Positions 45,349 to 53,550 of a stretch of DNA of 64,000 bases are shown here, in pieces (within the stretch, counting starts at the first letter, position 1; every line of letters starts with the position of its first letter). The notes below the pieces were generated by a model. That model was not told the DNA's origin, ran no database searches, and was given only the letters and a program-made list of their open reading frames with translations. The translations under genes and the position numbers were made by a program. Origin of the DNA: PFL25 sp046260155 (GTDB taxonomy: Bacteria > Chloroflexota > Anaerolineae > Anaerolineales > UBA4823). The stretch is taken from assembly GCA_046260155.1 (NCBI GenBank), contig JBJYXV010000088.1, forward strand, positions 62,001-126,000, written 5' to 3'.

Positions 45349-46443
45349 TTATGTGGCAGAAATGGATAGAGAAGAAAATTTCTCTGTTGGAGATATAAAT
45401 TCGATCACCTGGTCAGTAATGCTGTCTAATTCTTCACTGCAGTAATCCTCAATTGAACCGCTATCGCATAATACGGATAGCTGTGTATCAAGCGGTATTT
45501 GACCAAGAATGGGTATTCCTATTTTCTTGGCTGAATTCTCAGCCTGGCTTTTGCCGAAAACGAATATTTTCTCACCGCAGTTTGGACAACTAATAAAGCT
45601 CATGTTTTCCACCATCCCGATCAAGGGAATTTCCAATTGTTTGGCCATATTCGCGGCCTTCCGAACAACCATCCCGGCAAGATCTTGAGGAGATGTAACC
45701 AGAAGGATCCCATCTAACGGTAGAGATTGCATTACAGTTAACGAGGCATCCGCAGTGCCAGGAGGCAAATCCACGATCAGGAAATCCAATGCACCCCATT
45801 CAATCTCGTTCCAGAATTGTTGTATGGCCCGCCCAATGAGCGGCCCCCGCCAGACAACCGGTTGGTCTGTGTCGGATAACAATAGATTGATCGACATCAG
45901 CTTGATCCCCTTGCGTGAATTGACCGGTAAAATTCCTTGTGATCCGGAAACTGGTACCTGGTTTGCGCCAAACATCATCGGAATACTGGGACCAGTAATA
46001 TCAGCATCCAGGATGCCGGTCCGGTATCCGTGCCGCTCCAGGGCTGAAGCCAGCAATCCAGCGATCGATGACTTTCCAACACCTCCCTTACCGCTCATCA
46101 CCGCGACAACATATCTGATCTTATTTAACGGGGATGGAGAGGTATTTGTTCCATGCGTGAGGGTTGAAAATTGTCGTAACTGCTCTTCTTCCATCTCCCT
46201 GGACCTGATATTGACAGGCAGATCTCCTGCCATCCCTTCGACCACCTGCTGTACCGTGTCAATCAGAGATTGATGATCGGGATCACCCAATGAAGGCACT
46301 GCAAGGGTTAATATTATTTGATCAGCTCCGATATCAACCTCGGGAATCATTCCCAGTTCCACCAGGTCGTGATCCGGGAAGTCAGGATGCCTGATTCCGG
46401 ATAAAGTTTTATAAATTATTGACTTAGATATTTTTTCTGACAT
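45349..46443 (-). CDS. mrp: Mrp/ApbC-type iron-sulfur cluster carrier ATPase
   Basis: The 364-residue protein has an N-terminal MIP18/DUF59 domain (residues 8-90, LSGIRHPDFPDHDLVELGMI) and a C-terminal deviant-Walker P-loop domain. The P-loop is VMSGKGGVGKSSIAGLLA, and DADITGPSIPMMFG and DLPPGTADASLTVMQ are typical of the Mrp/Nbp35 group. The conserved CPNC pair (FISCPNCGEKIFVFG) binds a bridging [4Fe-4S] cluster. It delivers clusters to apoproteins. It is next to CooC, radical SAM and thiol-redox genes, a setting consistent with metallocofactor assembly for the nearby Hdr-like proteins (inference). Confidence 0.92.
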   Translation of the reverse strand: MSEKISKSIIYKTLSGIRHPDFPDHDLVELGMIPEVDIGADQIILTLAVPSLGDPDHQSLIDTVQQVVEGMAGDLPVNIRSREMEEEQLRQFSTLTHGTNTSPSPLNKIRYVVAVMSGKGGVGKSSIAGLLASALERHGYRTGILDADITGPSIPMMFGANQVPVSGSQGILPVNSRKGIKLMSINLLLSDTDQPVVWRGPLIGRAIQQFWNEIEWGALDFLIVDLPPGTADASLTVMQSLPLDGILLVTSPQDLAGMVVRKAANMAKQLEIPLIGMVENMSFISCPNCGEKIFVFGKSQAENSAKKIGIPILGQIPLDTQLSVLCDSGSIEDYCSEELDSITDQVIEFISPTEKFSSLSISAT

Positions 46444-46558
46444 TGTTTTTTTCGGATTAACCTGTTCTGGATGAATTATTTATATTGGTTTCAGGTAAGT
46501 TGGTGCGCTGATCTAAAATATATGAGATTCGCTCTTTACCATGCATAACGACGCTGAG

Positions 46559-47569
46559 TCATGTCTTTATCCCAGTTCTACGATTTCGCACACCTTCCAG
46601 GGAAGTAGTCTTACTTTGAGATTCGCTTGGATAATGCGAAGGACTGGCACACCAGAAATGGATGCCGTAGCGATCAATCTTTTGCGCCCGACCGCTGGCT
46701 TCTAAATCAGCCAATGCCTGCTCCACCTGTTGGGAAGACAATTGGCTTAAAGATCGTTCAATTTGTTCCTGGCTCATTGGATGGCGTGTGATGATGCTAA
46801 CAATAGCATCCAGAGGATTTTCATAACCACTGAGATCAAAGGTGCCTTCCGCTGGATGCACTACCTTGGAAAACACTCCCAGGATAGCCATCGCCCGGAT
46901 AATTCCATCCTCATCCGGAGGCTGCACCCAGGTCTCAACAGGTGGTCTTGTCGGTTGATTGATATGCACCTCATCCGGTTGAATCTTGGCTAATGCTCTG
47001 GAGATTGCCCACAAAGCCTTCTCTGTATCATTTAGCCCGCGGACCAACATCACCTCAATCCACAGGTTTCCCTGGTATTCCTTCCTGAAATTGACCAACC
47101 CTTCGACAAAACTCTCGTATGGAATTGCTGGATGGGGACGATTAATCTGGCGATACAGGTCAGCTGTACCTGCATCGATGGAAGGAAGCACAGCGTCAGC
47201 AGCTGATAAATCCTCGCGCATCTCCGCTAGATTCAGTAGTGATCCATTCGTGATCACTGCTACCGGTAGATGCGTTATCTTCTTAACCTGGCGAATCAGC
47301 CATCCAATATTTGCGTGCAATGTTGGTTCACCAGATCCAACAAAAGTTACCCAATCAATATCTCCAGCTGCATGCGACTTCAGCGATTCCTTAACTTCCT
47401 GAAGAATTTCTTCCTTGGGGAAGTATTCCATGCGTTTGTTTGTTAAAGGCCGGGTGCGGCCTAATTGGCAATAGACGCAGTTCCAATTGCAGGTCTTAAG
47501 GGGTATGGTGTCAATCCCCAGAGATTGACCTAAGCGTCTTGATGGGACTGGACCAAAGACATACTTCAT
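46559..47569 (-). CDS. Radical SAM protein
   Basis: The 336-residue protein carries the cluster motif CNWNCVYCQLG (CxxxCxxC) near residue 28, the SAM-binding GSGEPTLH and the strand VAVITNGSLL. The N-terminus KYVFGPVPSRRLGQSLGID is a signature of a widespread uncharacterised radical SAM family. The C-terminal ~100 residues (ILGVFSKVVHPAEGTF; HPMSQEQIERSLSQLSSQQV) look like a winged-helix domain. Substrate is unknown. It lies seven bases after def on the same strand. Confidence 0.85.
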   Translation of the reverse strand: MKYVFGPVPSRRLGQSLGIDTIPLKTCNWNCVYCQLGRTRPLTNKRMEYFPKEEILQEVKESLKSHAAGDIDWVTFVGSGEPTLHANIGWLIRQVKKITHLPVAVITNGSLLNLAEMREDLSAADAVLPSIDAGTADLYRQINRPHPAIPYESFVEGLVNFRKEYQGNLWIEVMLVRGLNDTEKALWAISRALAKIQPDEVHINQPTRPPVETWVQPPDEDGIIRAMAILGVFSKVVHPAEGTFDLSGYENPLDAIVSIITRHPMSQEQIERSLSQLSSQQVEQALADLEASGRAQKIDRYGIHFWCASPSHYPSESQSKTTSLEGVRNRRTGIKT

Positions 47570-47576
47570 TTCTTTT

Positions 47577-48128
47577 CTATCTCACTCCATGTTCGATAGG
47601 GACACGCACCAGTCCACCAGCAGCATCTCTTGTTATCCGGTATAAGTCGCGCATGTCTTTTATCCGGTCAACAAACAGTACACCGTCCAAATGGTCAATC
47701 TCGTGGTGCACCGTAACAGCATCGGACCCTTCATAAACGCGATTTATGGGATTCCCTTGCCCATCGAAACCACTGACATGCAGGTAATGAGGCCGCACGG
47801 TTTCTCCATAAAGGTTTGGGAAACTGAGACAGCCATCGGAATCCCTGCGTTCATCCTTCGCCTCGAGTATCGTCGGATTAATCAATGCTATCGGTTGCCC
47901 AAAGGTCACCTTTTCCTCCCTTCCTTCTTTAGGACGGTAAATGATCACTCGTTGGTGAATATTGATTTGTGGTGCAGCTAACCCGATTCCACCTGGATAA
48001 GCCAGAAGTGTATCTTTCAAATCGCGTACCAGACGCTTTACCTGAATATCCACTTCAGGAACAGGTTCGCTTAACCGCCGCAGCTCCACTTTATTTTCTG
48101 GATATATCAACACTTCACGAATTGCCAT
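47577..48128 (-). CDS. def: Peptide deformylase
   Basis: The 183-residue enzyme removes the formyl group from nascent proteins. The three metal-site motifs are present: GGIGLAAPQINIHQ, DGCLSFPN (usual form EGCLS, so Glu is Asp here) and VHHEIDHLDGVLFVD, which supply Cys and two His to the iron. Length is normal. It overlaps nothing and is followed by the radical SAM gene seven bases later. It may be a second deformylase, because no fmt or other translation gene is adjacent. Confidence 0.9.
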   Translation of the reverse strand: MAIREVLIYPENKVELRRLSEPVPEVDIQVKRLVRDLKDTLLAYPGGIGLAAPQINIHQRVIIYRPKEGREEKVTFGQPIALINPTILEAKDERRDSDGCLSFPNLYGETVRPHYLHVSGFDGQGNPINRVYEGSDAVTVHHEIDHLDGVLFVDRIKDMRDLYRITRDAAGGLVRVPIEHGVR

Positions 48129-48225
48129 CTTTACACGCTTACGATGACCGCAGTTTTACTCTCTTTTTTGTGATGATCAACTTCCCAGTCTCTACGAGAC
48201 TCCCGATTAATAAACATTCGCTTGA

Positions 48226-49155
48226 TTATTTCACCGCCTCCATTTTGTCAACATCAGATTGGCACGCTTCCAATACTACTGCGATATTGTGTACTTCCTG
48301 GGTAATATCATTTCCAGAAAGGGGTTCTCCACGCAACCATTTCATCGACATCGAGTGGTCTTCGTAGAGAATACCAATCGGCTCAATTCCCCGGGATGAT
48401 AATTCTTTGCTCATGTAGATTTCGGTTTCCCTATCCTGGACTTTGTTCAATACGGACAAGACTCCATGAATTCTTGCTTCTGTAAAGATTTTATTTGCAA
48501 GAGCGATCAGTTCTGGGTCATCAAGGTGTAGAGTGGCGGGCAATTCCAAAGCTTTCATTCTAGCTACCATTTTGGACAAGTCGCTGGCCATTTCGATCGC
48601 CGCTAAAGTAGGATCAACAACAACAATTGCCCAATCCAGGCTGGTGATCGCCCCACGAGCTGTATCTTCGAACCCTGCTTTGAAGTCAACCAGGGTGACC
48701 AGTGGTTGGTCTTGAGTATAAACCTTCAGATCTCTGGCGATTTTGGACACGGGACCATCACACCCCGCACCCGGTCCGAGGGCACCAATTTTTCCCGCTG
48801 TCAGCAAGGTGATCCCATCTTGTTGAACGAAAAATTCGGGTGGAATTTTTTCTAGGTAAATCTCAGCTCCTGCCAGGGGAGTTGGATCATCTACAGGACA
48901 GGTAACAGATCCCCCGCTGAAGACCATTCCCCCGAAATAATCCAGCAATGTCTTCGGTGAGTGATCAAATCCGAGTGCTTGCGCTAACCCAATATTTGTT
49001 GAATCAGCATCCAGCAGGCATACCTGGTAGCCCAAGTCCCTGAGCGCCATGGTCAGCAAGACCGCAATGGTACTCTTTCCAGAACCCCCCTTTCCCAAAA
49101 GACCAATCCGCTTCCCAAAGAGTTTCCCTTTCCGGTTGGTATTCATTTTCTCCAT
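48226..49155 (-). CDS. CooC/MinD-like nickel-insertion ATPase
   Basis: The 309-residue P-loop ATPase has the deviant Walker A GLLGKGGSGKSTIAVLL, with GG(S)GKS as in CooC and NifH relatives, followed by CLLDADSTNIGLAQALG. CooC proteins dimerise and help insert nickel into carbon monoxide dehydrogenase. There is no CODH gene in the window, and the usual CooC CxC metal motif is not evident, so it may serve another metalloenzyme. AAGGAAT precedes the ATG. It sits 13 bases after the DUF364 gene, which also suggests a metal-handling operon. Confidence 0.75.
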   Translation of the reverse strand: MEKMNTNRKGKLFGKRIGLLGKGGSGKSTIAVLLTMALRDLGYQVCLLDADSTNIGLAQALGFDHSPKTLLDYFGGMVFSGGSVTCPVDDPTPLAGAEIYLEKIPPEFFVQQDGITLLTAGKIGALGPGAGCDGPVSKIARDLKVYTQDQPLVTLVDFKAGFEDTARGAITSLDWAIVVVDPTLAAIEMASDLSKMVARMKALELPATLHLDDPELIALANKIFTEARIHGVLSVLNKVQDRETEIYMSKELSSRGIEPIGILYEDHSMSMKWLRGEPLSGNDITQEVHNIAVVLEACQSDVDKMEAVK

Positions 49156-49168
49156 ATTCCTTGATTTG

Positions 49169-49927
49169 TTATTGATCCTTGTTATCTTCTCGAGCCATAC
49201 TGATCAAACGCACACCTACCCTGTGAACCTGGCGGAAATTGGCTCCCTGGCGGACTGCCCTCAGGACTGGAGCAATTTTGGTAACCAGAGAACCACAAAT
49301 TAAATTAACTCCATAATCAAACAAAACCGGGCTGAGGGGAGCGCTGGGACCCAGCACGATAACATAAGCTTCAGGAGGACAGAGATTCAGCAGGTCCTCA
49401 AAAGTATGGTTGATCAGAGACATTCCAGTAATGGCAACAACGTCCGCAGCAGGAACTACATCCTGCGCAGATGATGCGGGGACTTCGCCTGGATGTGGAT
49501 GAATTTCCAATATCGTTAAATCTCTGATGGTCTTCCTTAAACTGGGTACAAATGGAAATCTTCCTACCAGGACTACTTTCTTCCCTTCCCCGTGAGCAGC
49601 AATCGCCTGCTCAGCGTTTTGGTCAACTAGATTTAGATCATTTTGGATTAAAAGAGAGTTGATGGTTGCGATCCCCACACTTCTCATCACGGGGCGATCT
49701 GATTGAGCATTTGTTGCCAGCACCAAACCATTAACAGTCTCAAGCTCCCCGGCATTGGGAACATCCGCGGCTTCATGGTGATCGTGAGGTTCCGAATAGG
49801 TCGTAGCCAAGCCACAATATCTACCCTCTTTGACACCGGTGACAACCGCTGTCCAATGCAGACCAATGATGACCTCAGAAACCTCCCTGTCAGGGAGAGT
49901 GTTTAATAAATCGTTGATTAATGTCAT
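49169..49927 (-). CDS. DUF4213/DUF364 protein (putative heavy-metal chelation)
   Basis: The 252-residue protein has an enolase-like N-terminal DUF4213 part (VIIGLHWTAVVTGV; CGLATTYSE) and a Rossmann-like C-terminal DUF364 part (KVVLVGRFPFVPSLR; ADVVAITGMSLINHTFEDLL; EAYVIVLGPSAPLSPVLFDYG). Members are often near molybdopterin or metal-transport genes and are suspected to bind heavy metals. The start overlaps the zinc-ribbon gene by 38 bases. Function is not established. Confidence 0.8.
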   Translation of the reverse strand: MTLINDLLNTLPDREVSEVIIGLHWTAVVTGVKEGRYCGLATTYSEPHDHHEAADVPNAGELETVNGLVLATNAQSDRPVMRSVGIATINSLLIQNDLNLVDQNAEQAIAAHGEGKKVVLVGRFPFVPSLRKTIRDLTILEIHPHPGEVPASSAQDVVPAADVVAITGMSLINHTFEDLLNLCPPEAYVIVLGPSAPLSPVLFDYGVNLICGSLVTKIAPVLRAVRQGANFRQVHRVGVRLISMAREDNKDQ

Positions 49928-50237
49928 TGAATCTTGTCCGCATCCAATCGATCCTCAGACTAGAAGCCAGGCGATGTTTGGTAAATTTACTGGATGGCTG
50001 ACCATCATCTTTGGATTGATTTTTCTGTTCAGATCTTTGTTGGGGATTTCCCTGTACCTGAAGCTCTGGATGCCCGTGAGTCCCAGCTGAATTTTCTTGG
50101 TCCCAACCTCGAATTTTTTCAATTCTCTGAACGTTTAGACTCTTACATTGCGGGCAAGCTATTTTTACGCCTTCCCTTTCCTCCCAGAAAATAGTATTCC
50201 AGCAATGCCCGCAATCGAAACATTGAAAGTAAATCAT
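49890..50237 (-). CDS. Small zinc-ribbon protein, overlapping DUF364 gene
   Basis: The N-terminal 45 residues form a zinc ribbon with CFDCGHCW and CPQCKSLN pairs. The remaining ~70 residues are polar and look unlike a conserved domain (QVQGNPQQRSEQKNQSKDD), so the protein may end in a disordered tail or a frameshift may have extended it. The ATG at 50237 begins the ribbon; an earlier ATG at 50285 would add 16 residues. The gene overlaps the DUF364 start by 38 bases. Confidence 0.55.
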   Translation of the reverse strand: MIYFQCFDCGHCWNTIFWEEREGVKIACPQCKSLNVQRIEKIRGWDQENSAGTHGHPELQVQGNPQQRSEQKNQSKDDGQPSSKFTKHRLASSLRIDWMRTRFNDINQRFIKHSP

Positions 50238-50389
50238 CAGCGCCACATCTTGAGATATTCGATTTTTAGAAATAAGAGATCCCAAATAATCATATCAACT
50301 TACAACCATGTTTCCACTAATTAGGGAATATTTCCATCAAATTCCCGGATCACGAAAAGGCAACCATGCTGATCTATTTGCAGATGGAC

Positions 50390-50887
50390 TCAATTACTTG
50401 AAGGAAGCATCCTGACTCCCAAGCAACCTACCTGGCTTAATGCTTCCATTGCTTTTTCCGCGTGCTCGACCTCTGTTTTGAGTACGAAAACCTTTTCGCC
50501 AAAAGCAATCCCCTGTGTATAAAGATGGGTGTCAGATTCGTATTCCGCCCACCCAACGAATATGCCAAGGAATCCACCAAAAAAAGCTCCTGCGAGGATG
50601 CCGCCGAGCGCAATTTCTAGGGCGATTAATTGGCTGATTGGATAAATGATGCAGTCACACCAGACAGCAACTAGGACAAAAATTCCGTAGATTGCCATTC
50701 CAAGTATTGCGCCCCAAGATGCGTATCGCTTTATGGTTTGTGTGGGATTACAACCCAAGAGGCATTTGATCGATTTTTCCTGGGTTATCACGCTCAAACA
50801 ATCCTCGGTGAAGCCCGCCTCTTCAATTCTTTTACATTGCTCACTTACATCTTGCTTGGAGGGATATAAACCGATCACAGTTTCCAT
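50390..50887 (-). CDS. YflT/GSP17M-like stress protein with membrane hairpin
   Basis: The 165-residue protein has an N-terminal VIGLYPSKQDVSEQCKRIEE segment like general stress protein 17M. Two hydrophobic helices with small residues follow (GAILGMAIYGIFVLVAVW; GGILAGAFFGGFLGIFVGW, glycine-zipper style), then the C-terminal strand FVLKTEVEHAEKAMEAL. Such proteins are stress-induced, but their function is unknown. AAGGAGG lies ahead of the ATG. Transcription diverges from the XRE-cupin gene at 51223. Confidence 0.7.
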   Translation of the reverse strand: METVIGLYPSKQDVSEQCKRIEEAGFTEDCLSVITQEKSIKCLLGCNPTQTIKRYASWGAILGMAIYGIFVLVAVWCDCIIYPISQLIALEIALGGILAGAFFGGFLGIFVGWAEYESDTHLYTQGIAFGEKVFVLKTEVEHAEKAMEALSQVGCLGVRMLPSSN

Positions 50888-51130
50888 TTTCTAACCTCCT
50901 TCTGACATAACGGCTTTTGATCGAATCAATGATGGAGGACGATCAATAATACTGAGAATACAAGCTGCGTAATTTCCATAAAATCAGCTTTCCAAAACGG
51001 TGAACAGCAACTGGTCATATTGAAAATCATAGTTAATGATTGAAATCTGAGAACCGTCCCTCAATTTGGAATGTTTTTTGTCGTATTCCATGAATTTCGT
51101 TACCGTTGCCCAGATTTTATTTCAACCCGA

Positions 51131-51151
51131 TTGTACTACTTTAATTTACAA
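51131..51151. promoter_or_regulatory. Candidate operator of the XRE-cupin regulator
   Basis: TTGTACTA-N5-ATTTACAA is an imperfect dyad overlapping the -35 element at 51145-51150. The half-site TTGTACTA and the 5-base spacing recur upstream of the paralogous regulator (60725-60745). Confidence 0.5.
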
Positions 51152-51173
51152 CTGTCAATTTTAGTGATACAAT
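51145..51173 (+). promoter_or_regulatory. Promoter of the XRE-cupin gene at 51223
   Basis: TTTACA (51145-51150), a 17-base spacer and TACAAT (51168-51173) with an upstream TG. The gap 50888-51222 (335 bases) holds this promoter and no other recognisable gene. Confidence 0.75.
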
Positions 51174-51222
51174 ATGACTTGCATTCAGATAGAGTCATCA
51201 GCCAAAAGTAGGAGATGGGATT

Positions 51223-51822
51223 GTGTTGGAAGAAAAAACAGATCTGAACGTTGGAAGTAAGATTCGCGATTTGAGAAAACAGAGGGGGTTATCATTGAGA
51301 GCCCTTGCTACACTTTGTGGGATGTCGCCAAATGCAATCAGCCTCATTGAACGCAACGAGAACTCACCCAACGTTTCATCTTTACACCAGATGGCGACTG
51401 CGTTGAACATACCCATCACGGATTTCTTTTATGACGAAAAAGAACCTACCTCCTTATTCGTTAAGAATGATCAGGGAGTACGTTATAGAAATAACGGTGT
51501 TGAGCTGGAAAGTTTAGGTATGGGTCTTCCAAACCAACAGTTAGAACCTTTTCGGCTTACGATCGAGCCTCATTCCGGATCTGCCCACGAACCTATTTCC
51601 CACCCAGGACACGAATTTGTTTATTGCCTTTTAGGGAAGATTGAGTATTACATCAACGAGGAAACATATCACTTAGATATGGGAGATAGCCTTTTATTGG
51701 ATGCTTCAAATCCCCATTGTTGGCAAAATACCTCAAATCATCCTGCAATCATCTTATTAATCTTTCAGGCTACATTGAGCCATCACCTCGCCCGGTTGAG
51801 TCATCTGGATGCAGAGGGATGA
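51223..51822 (+). CDS. XRE-family regulator with cupin sensor domain (copy 1)
   Basis: The 199-residue protein has an HTH (KIRDLRKQRGLSLRALATLC; NAISLIERNENSPNVSSLHQ) at residues 8-65 and a cupin domain at about 105-190 (SHPGHEFVYCLLGKIEYYIN; HLDMGDSLLLDASNPHCWQN). XRE-cupin proteins such as PuuR bind small metabolites in the cupin barrel. It is a paralogue of the regulator at 60039-60674, and the two bracket the Hdr/TusA locus. Start is GTG at 51223 with AGGAG upstream. The candidate operator in its promoter suggests autoregulation. Confidence 0.88.
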   Translation: MLEEKTDLNVGSKIRDLRKQRGLSLRALATLCGMSPNAISLIERNENSPNVSSLHQMATALNIPITDFFYDEKEPTSLFVKNDQGVRYRNNGVELESLGMGLPNQQLEPFRLTIEPHSGSAHEPISHPGHEFVYCLLGKIEYYINEETYHLDMGDSLLLDASNPHCWQNTSNHPAIILLIFQATLSHHLARLSHLDAEG

Positions 51823-52216
51823 CATCAAGAAGAAAAATGTTTATGGTTCTTTCAAGGTGACCTCCTTTAGAAATTCGGGAACCACCAGCTAAAAAAACAA
51901 TTCTCTATTTTGAAATTTTCCACGATCCAGAGGCAGCGTGCTCTCTCTCTGGTTCAGCTTTTTATAGTGTGTAAATTTCCATTCTGGAAACTTTAGCATG
52001 CATTGGACAGCATGCAAAACCTTTATTCGATAACCTTCCGGAACGAGCGCTATTCTCTCTGCCTATCCAAGATTATGAACTGCTCTGGCAAGACCTAAAA
52101 AATCCACCAAACTATCCGGAAGAACAATAAATGATCGTCTTAATCCTGAATTTCAGGGTATTTCTTCGACGGTTCCTGGTTTGTAAAAACCGGAGTAAAT
52201 CCTGGTTCGTGTGAGA

Positions 52217-52249
52217 TTTGAGCTTATAGAGATAATCTATAGGCTCAAA
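52217..52249. repeat. Long near-perfect inverted repeat
   Basis: TTTGAGCTTATAG and CTATAGGCTCAAA pair over 13 steps (one G-T) around the 7-base loop AGATAAT. There is no U-tract on either strand, so it may be an operator, an RNA element or a mobile-element remnant. Confidence 0.55.
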
Positions 52250-52269
52250 TAGATATTTCCGATAATACT

Positions 52270-52285
52270 TGTGACAGAAATCACT
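52270..52285. promoter_or_regulatory. CRP/FNR-like site upstream of the TusA-Hdr operon
   Basis: TGTGA-CAGAAA-TCACT matches TGTGA-N6-TCACA at nine of ten defined positions. It lies 71 bases before the ArsR-like gene. The string GTGACAGAAA also occurs upstream of the cytochrome gene at 60856-60865. Confidence 0.45.
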
Positions 52286-52355
52286 AGCGAGGATGGTGCG
52301 AGGGGAATATATTACTAAATGAATTCTGTAATTGCGTAAATCCTTAACAAGTCTC

Positions 52356-52673
52356 ATGGAACCGCATATGGACTCTCGATTGATGAATTTAGCACAGGAA
52401 CAAGCCCAATATTGTCAGGTTTTCAGCAACGCAAAGCGAATCATGATTCTTTGGGTCTTGGGGAAAAATGAAAAGTCTGTCAGCGATATCGCTTCGGAAG
52501 TAGATGCTTCCCTCCAAAATACCTCACAACATCTGCGTTTGATGAGAGATCGAGGCATCCTGGGTTCACGCCGGGAGGGCAACACAATTTTCTACCGCAT
52601 CGTAAATAATGAGTGTCTTAAGAATCAGAATCCATTTATTGAGCAACAACTACTGGAAGAAAACAAACATTAG
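52356..52673 (+). CDS. ArsR-family (SmtB-like) winged-helix regulator
   Basis: The 105-residue protein has the ArsR fold: ILWVLGKNEKSVSDIASEV, the recognition helix region DASLQNTSQHLRLMRDRGIL and the wing REGNTIFYRIVNNE. The metal motif CVC of ArsR is absent. Two cysteines remain, Cys20 in the first helix and Cys87 in the last, so a dithiol or persulfide switch as in BigR/SqrR is possible but unproven. It is 23 bases ahead of tusA and probably heads the operon. ATG at 52356 was chosen; ATG 52368 and a GTG/TTG upstream are alternatives. Confidence 0.8.
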   Translation: MEPHMDSRLMNLAQEQAQYCQVFSNAKRIMILWVLGKNEKSVSDIASEVDASLQNTSQHLRLMRDRGILGSRREGNTIFYRIVNNECLKNQNPFIEQQLLEENKH

Positions 52674-52696
52674 ATCAGAAAGAATTGGAGGTTTTC

Positions 52697-52951
52697 ATGA
52701 CTGAACAAGATTTATCTACAATTGAAGCTGCGAAGGTCGTAGATGCCCGCGCAATGGCTTGCCCCGGTCCGCTGCTGGAAGCTAAGAAAAGCATCGGTGG
52801 AGTCAAGGTTGGCGAGGTACTGGAAATTTGGTCTGGTGATCCGGGTACCAAAATCGATATGCCACGCTGGTGTAATAAGGTTGGCCACGAATATCTTGGC
52901 GATCTGGCAAGCGATGGCTACGACCGGCTCTTCATCAAGCGCACGAAATAG
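52697..52951 (+). CDS. tusA: TusA-family sulfur carrier
   Basis: The 84-residue protein has the TusA CPxP motif as MACPGPLLEAKKS with catalytic Cys22, plus a second Cys59 in PRWCNKVGHEYLG. TusA carries sulfur as a persulfide on the first cysteine; in sulfur oxidisers and some anaerobes it passes sulfur between DsrE-type proteins and Hdr-like complexes. GGAGG at about 52687-52691 precedes the ATG. It lies between the ArsR-like gene and the MvhD-like gene, and a DsrE-like gene closes the same cluster. Confidence 0.9.
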   Translation: MTEQDLSTIEAAKVVDARAMACPGPLLEAKKSIGGVKVGEVLEIWSGDPGTKIDMPRWCNKVGHEYLGDLASDGYDRLFIKRTK

Positions 52952-53072
52952 GTTCAACCAGCCTGACAGGATTGCACCGATCATTTGCTGCCAAGGAGGG
53001 GTACATTTTTTATAGCTCTTCGATAAGGTTCAGTCCCGTCAGGTTTTTTTGTTGTTATATGAGGTCAAAGAG

Positions 53073-53525
53073 ATGAATTCCAATCCAACCACCAGTAATC
53101 CCAAAATACTGATTCTGGCTACCATTTCTGGCGGCTACGCTGGTGCTGATGCTGTTGGTCAGCTACACGCAGATTATCCAGCAAATACCTACATTCTGCC
53201 CGTTCTATGCCCATCCATGTTTCCATCTGAATTTTATTTACGTTCTTATAAACAGGGCATTGACGGCATTATCGTGATGTACAGCGGTACTGACAGCCCC
53301 TTCAAAGGAGGGCCTGAAAGAACAGCCCAACTCATTAACGAGACTTATCCACTGATGAAAGAGCACGGTATTGACTCCCGCCGTCTAAAACTGGCTGCCA
53401 TATGCACAGTCTGCACGAAACCCTTCTTGAAGGAGGTCAGGCAGATGGAAGAGCTACTCAGCGGGATCGGTTTCGTGCGTGATGAGATCAATGCCTTCGA
53501 TTCCCAGGCAGCTTTACCTGCCTGA
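53073..53525 (+). CDS. MvhD/FlpD-like protein lacking the usual cluster cysteines
   Basis: The 150-residue protein follows the MvhD pattern: GGYAGADAVGQLHADYPAN, then ILPVLCPSMFPSEFYLRSYK, then QGIDGIIVMYSGTDSPF. In methanogen MvhD the same places read CNWCSYAGAD, CSGRVDP and GCHPGDCHY and bind a [2Fe-2S] cluster. Here the first pair and the last motif have no cysteine; Cys46 remains, and a new CTVC pair (Cys111, Cys114) appears. So it is the fold without the known cluster, or with a different one. GAGG lies ahead of the ATG at 53073. It is followed after 25 bases by an HdrA-like gene, the usual MvhD partner. Confidence 0.75.
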   Translation: MNSNPTTSNPKILILATISGGYAGADAVGQLHADYPANTYILPVLCPSMFPSEFYLRSYKQGIDGIIVMYSGTDSPFKGGPERTAQLINETYPLMKEHGIDSRRLKLAAICTVCTKPFLKEVRQMEELLSGIGFVRDEINAFDSQAALPA

Positions 53526-53550
53526 GATTACAGACGAAAGGATTTATATC

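Larger units (their letters stand above)
51823..52355. other. 533-base non-coding region ahead of the ArsR-TusA operon
   Basis: No full gene is present. It contains a start-less open stretch at 51975-52130 (ends LLWQDLKNPPNYPEEQ), possibly a gene remnant. It also contains a 33-base inverted repeat (52217-52249) and a CRP/FNR-like dyad (52270-52285). The promoter of the downstream operon must lie near its end; TATATT at about 52308 is a candidate -10. Confidence 0.5.

Noticed and set aside
52112..52357. 81-codon minus-strand ORF ahead of the ArsR-like gene
   Set aside because: It covers the inverted repeat and CRP-like site, has no ribosome site and no recognisable domain.
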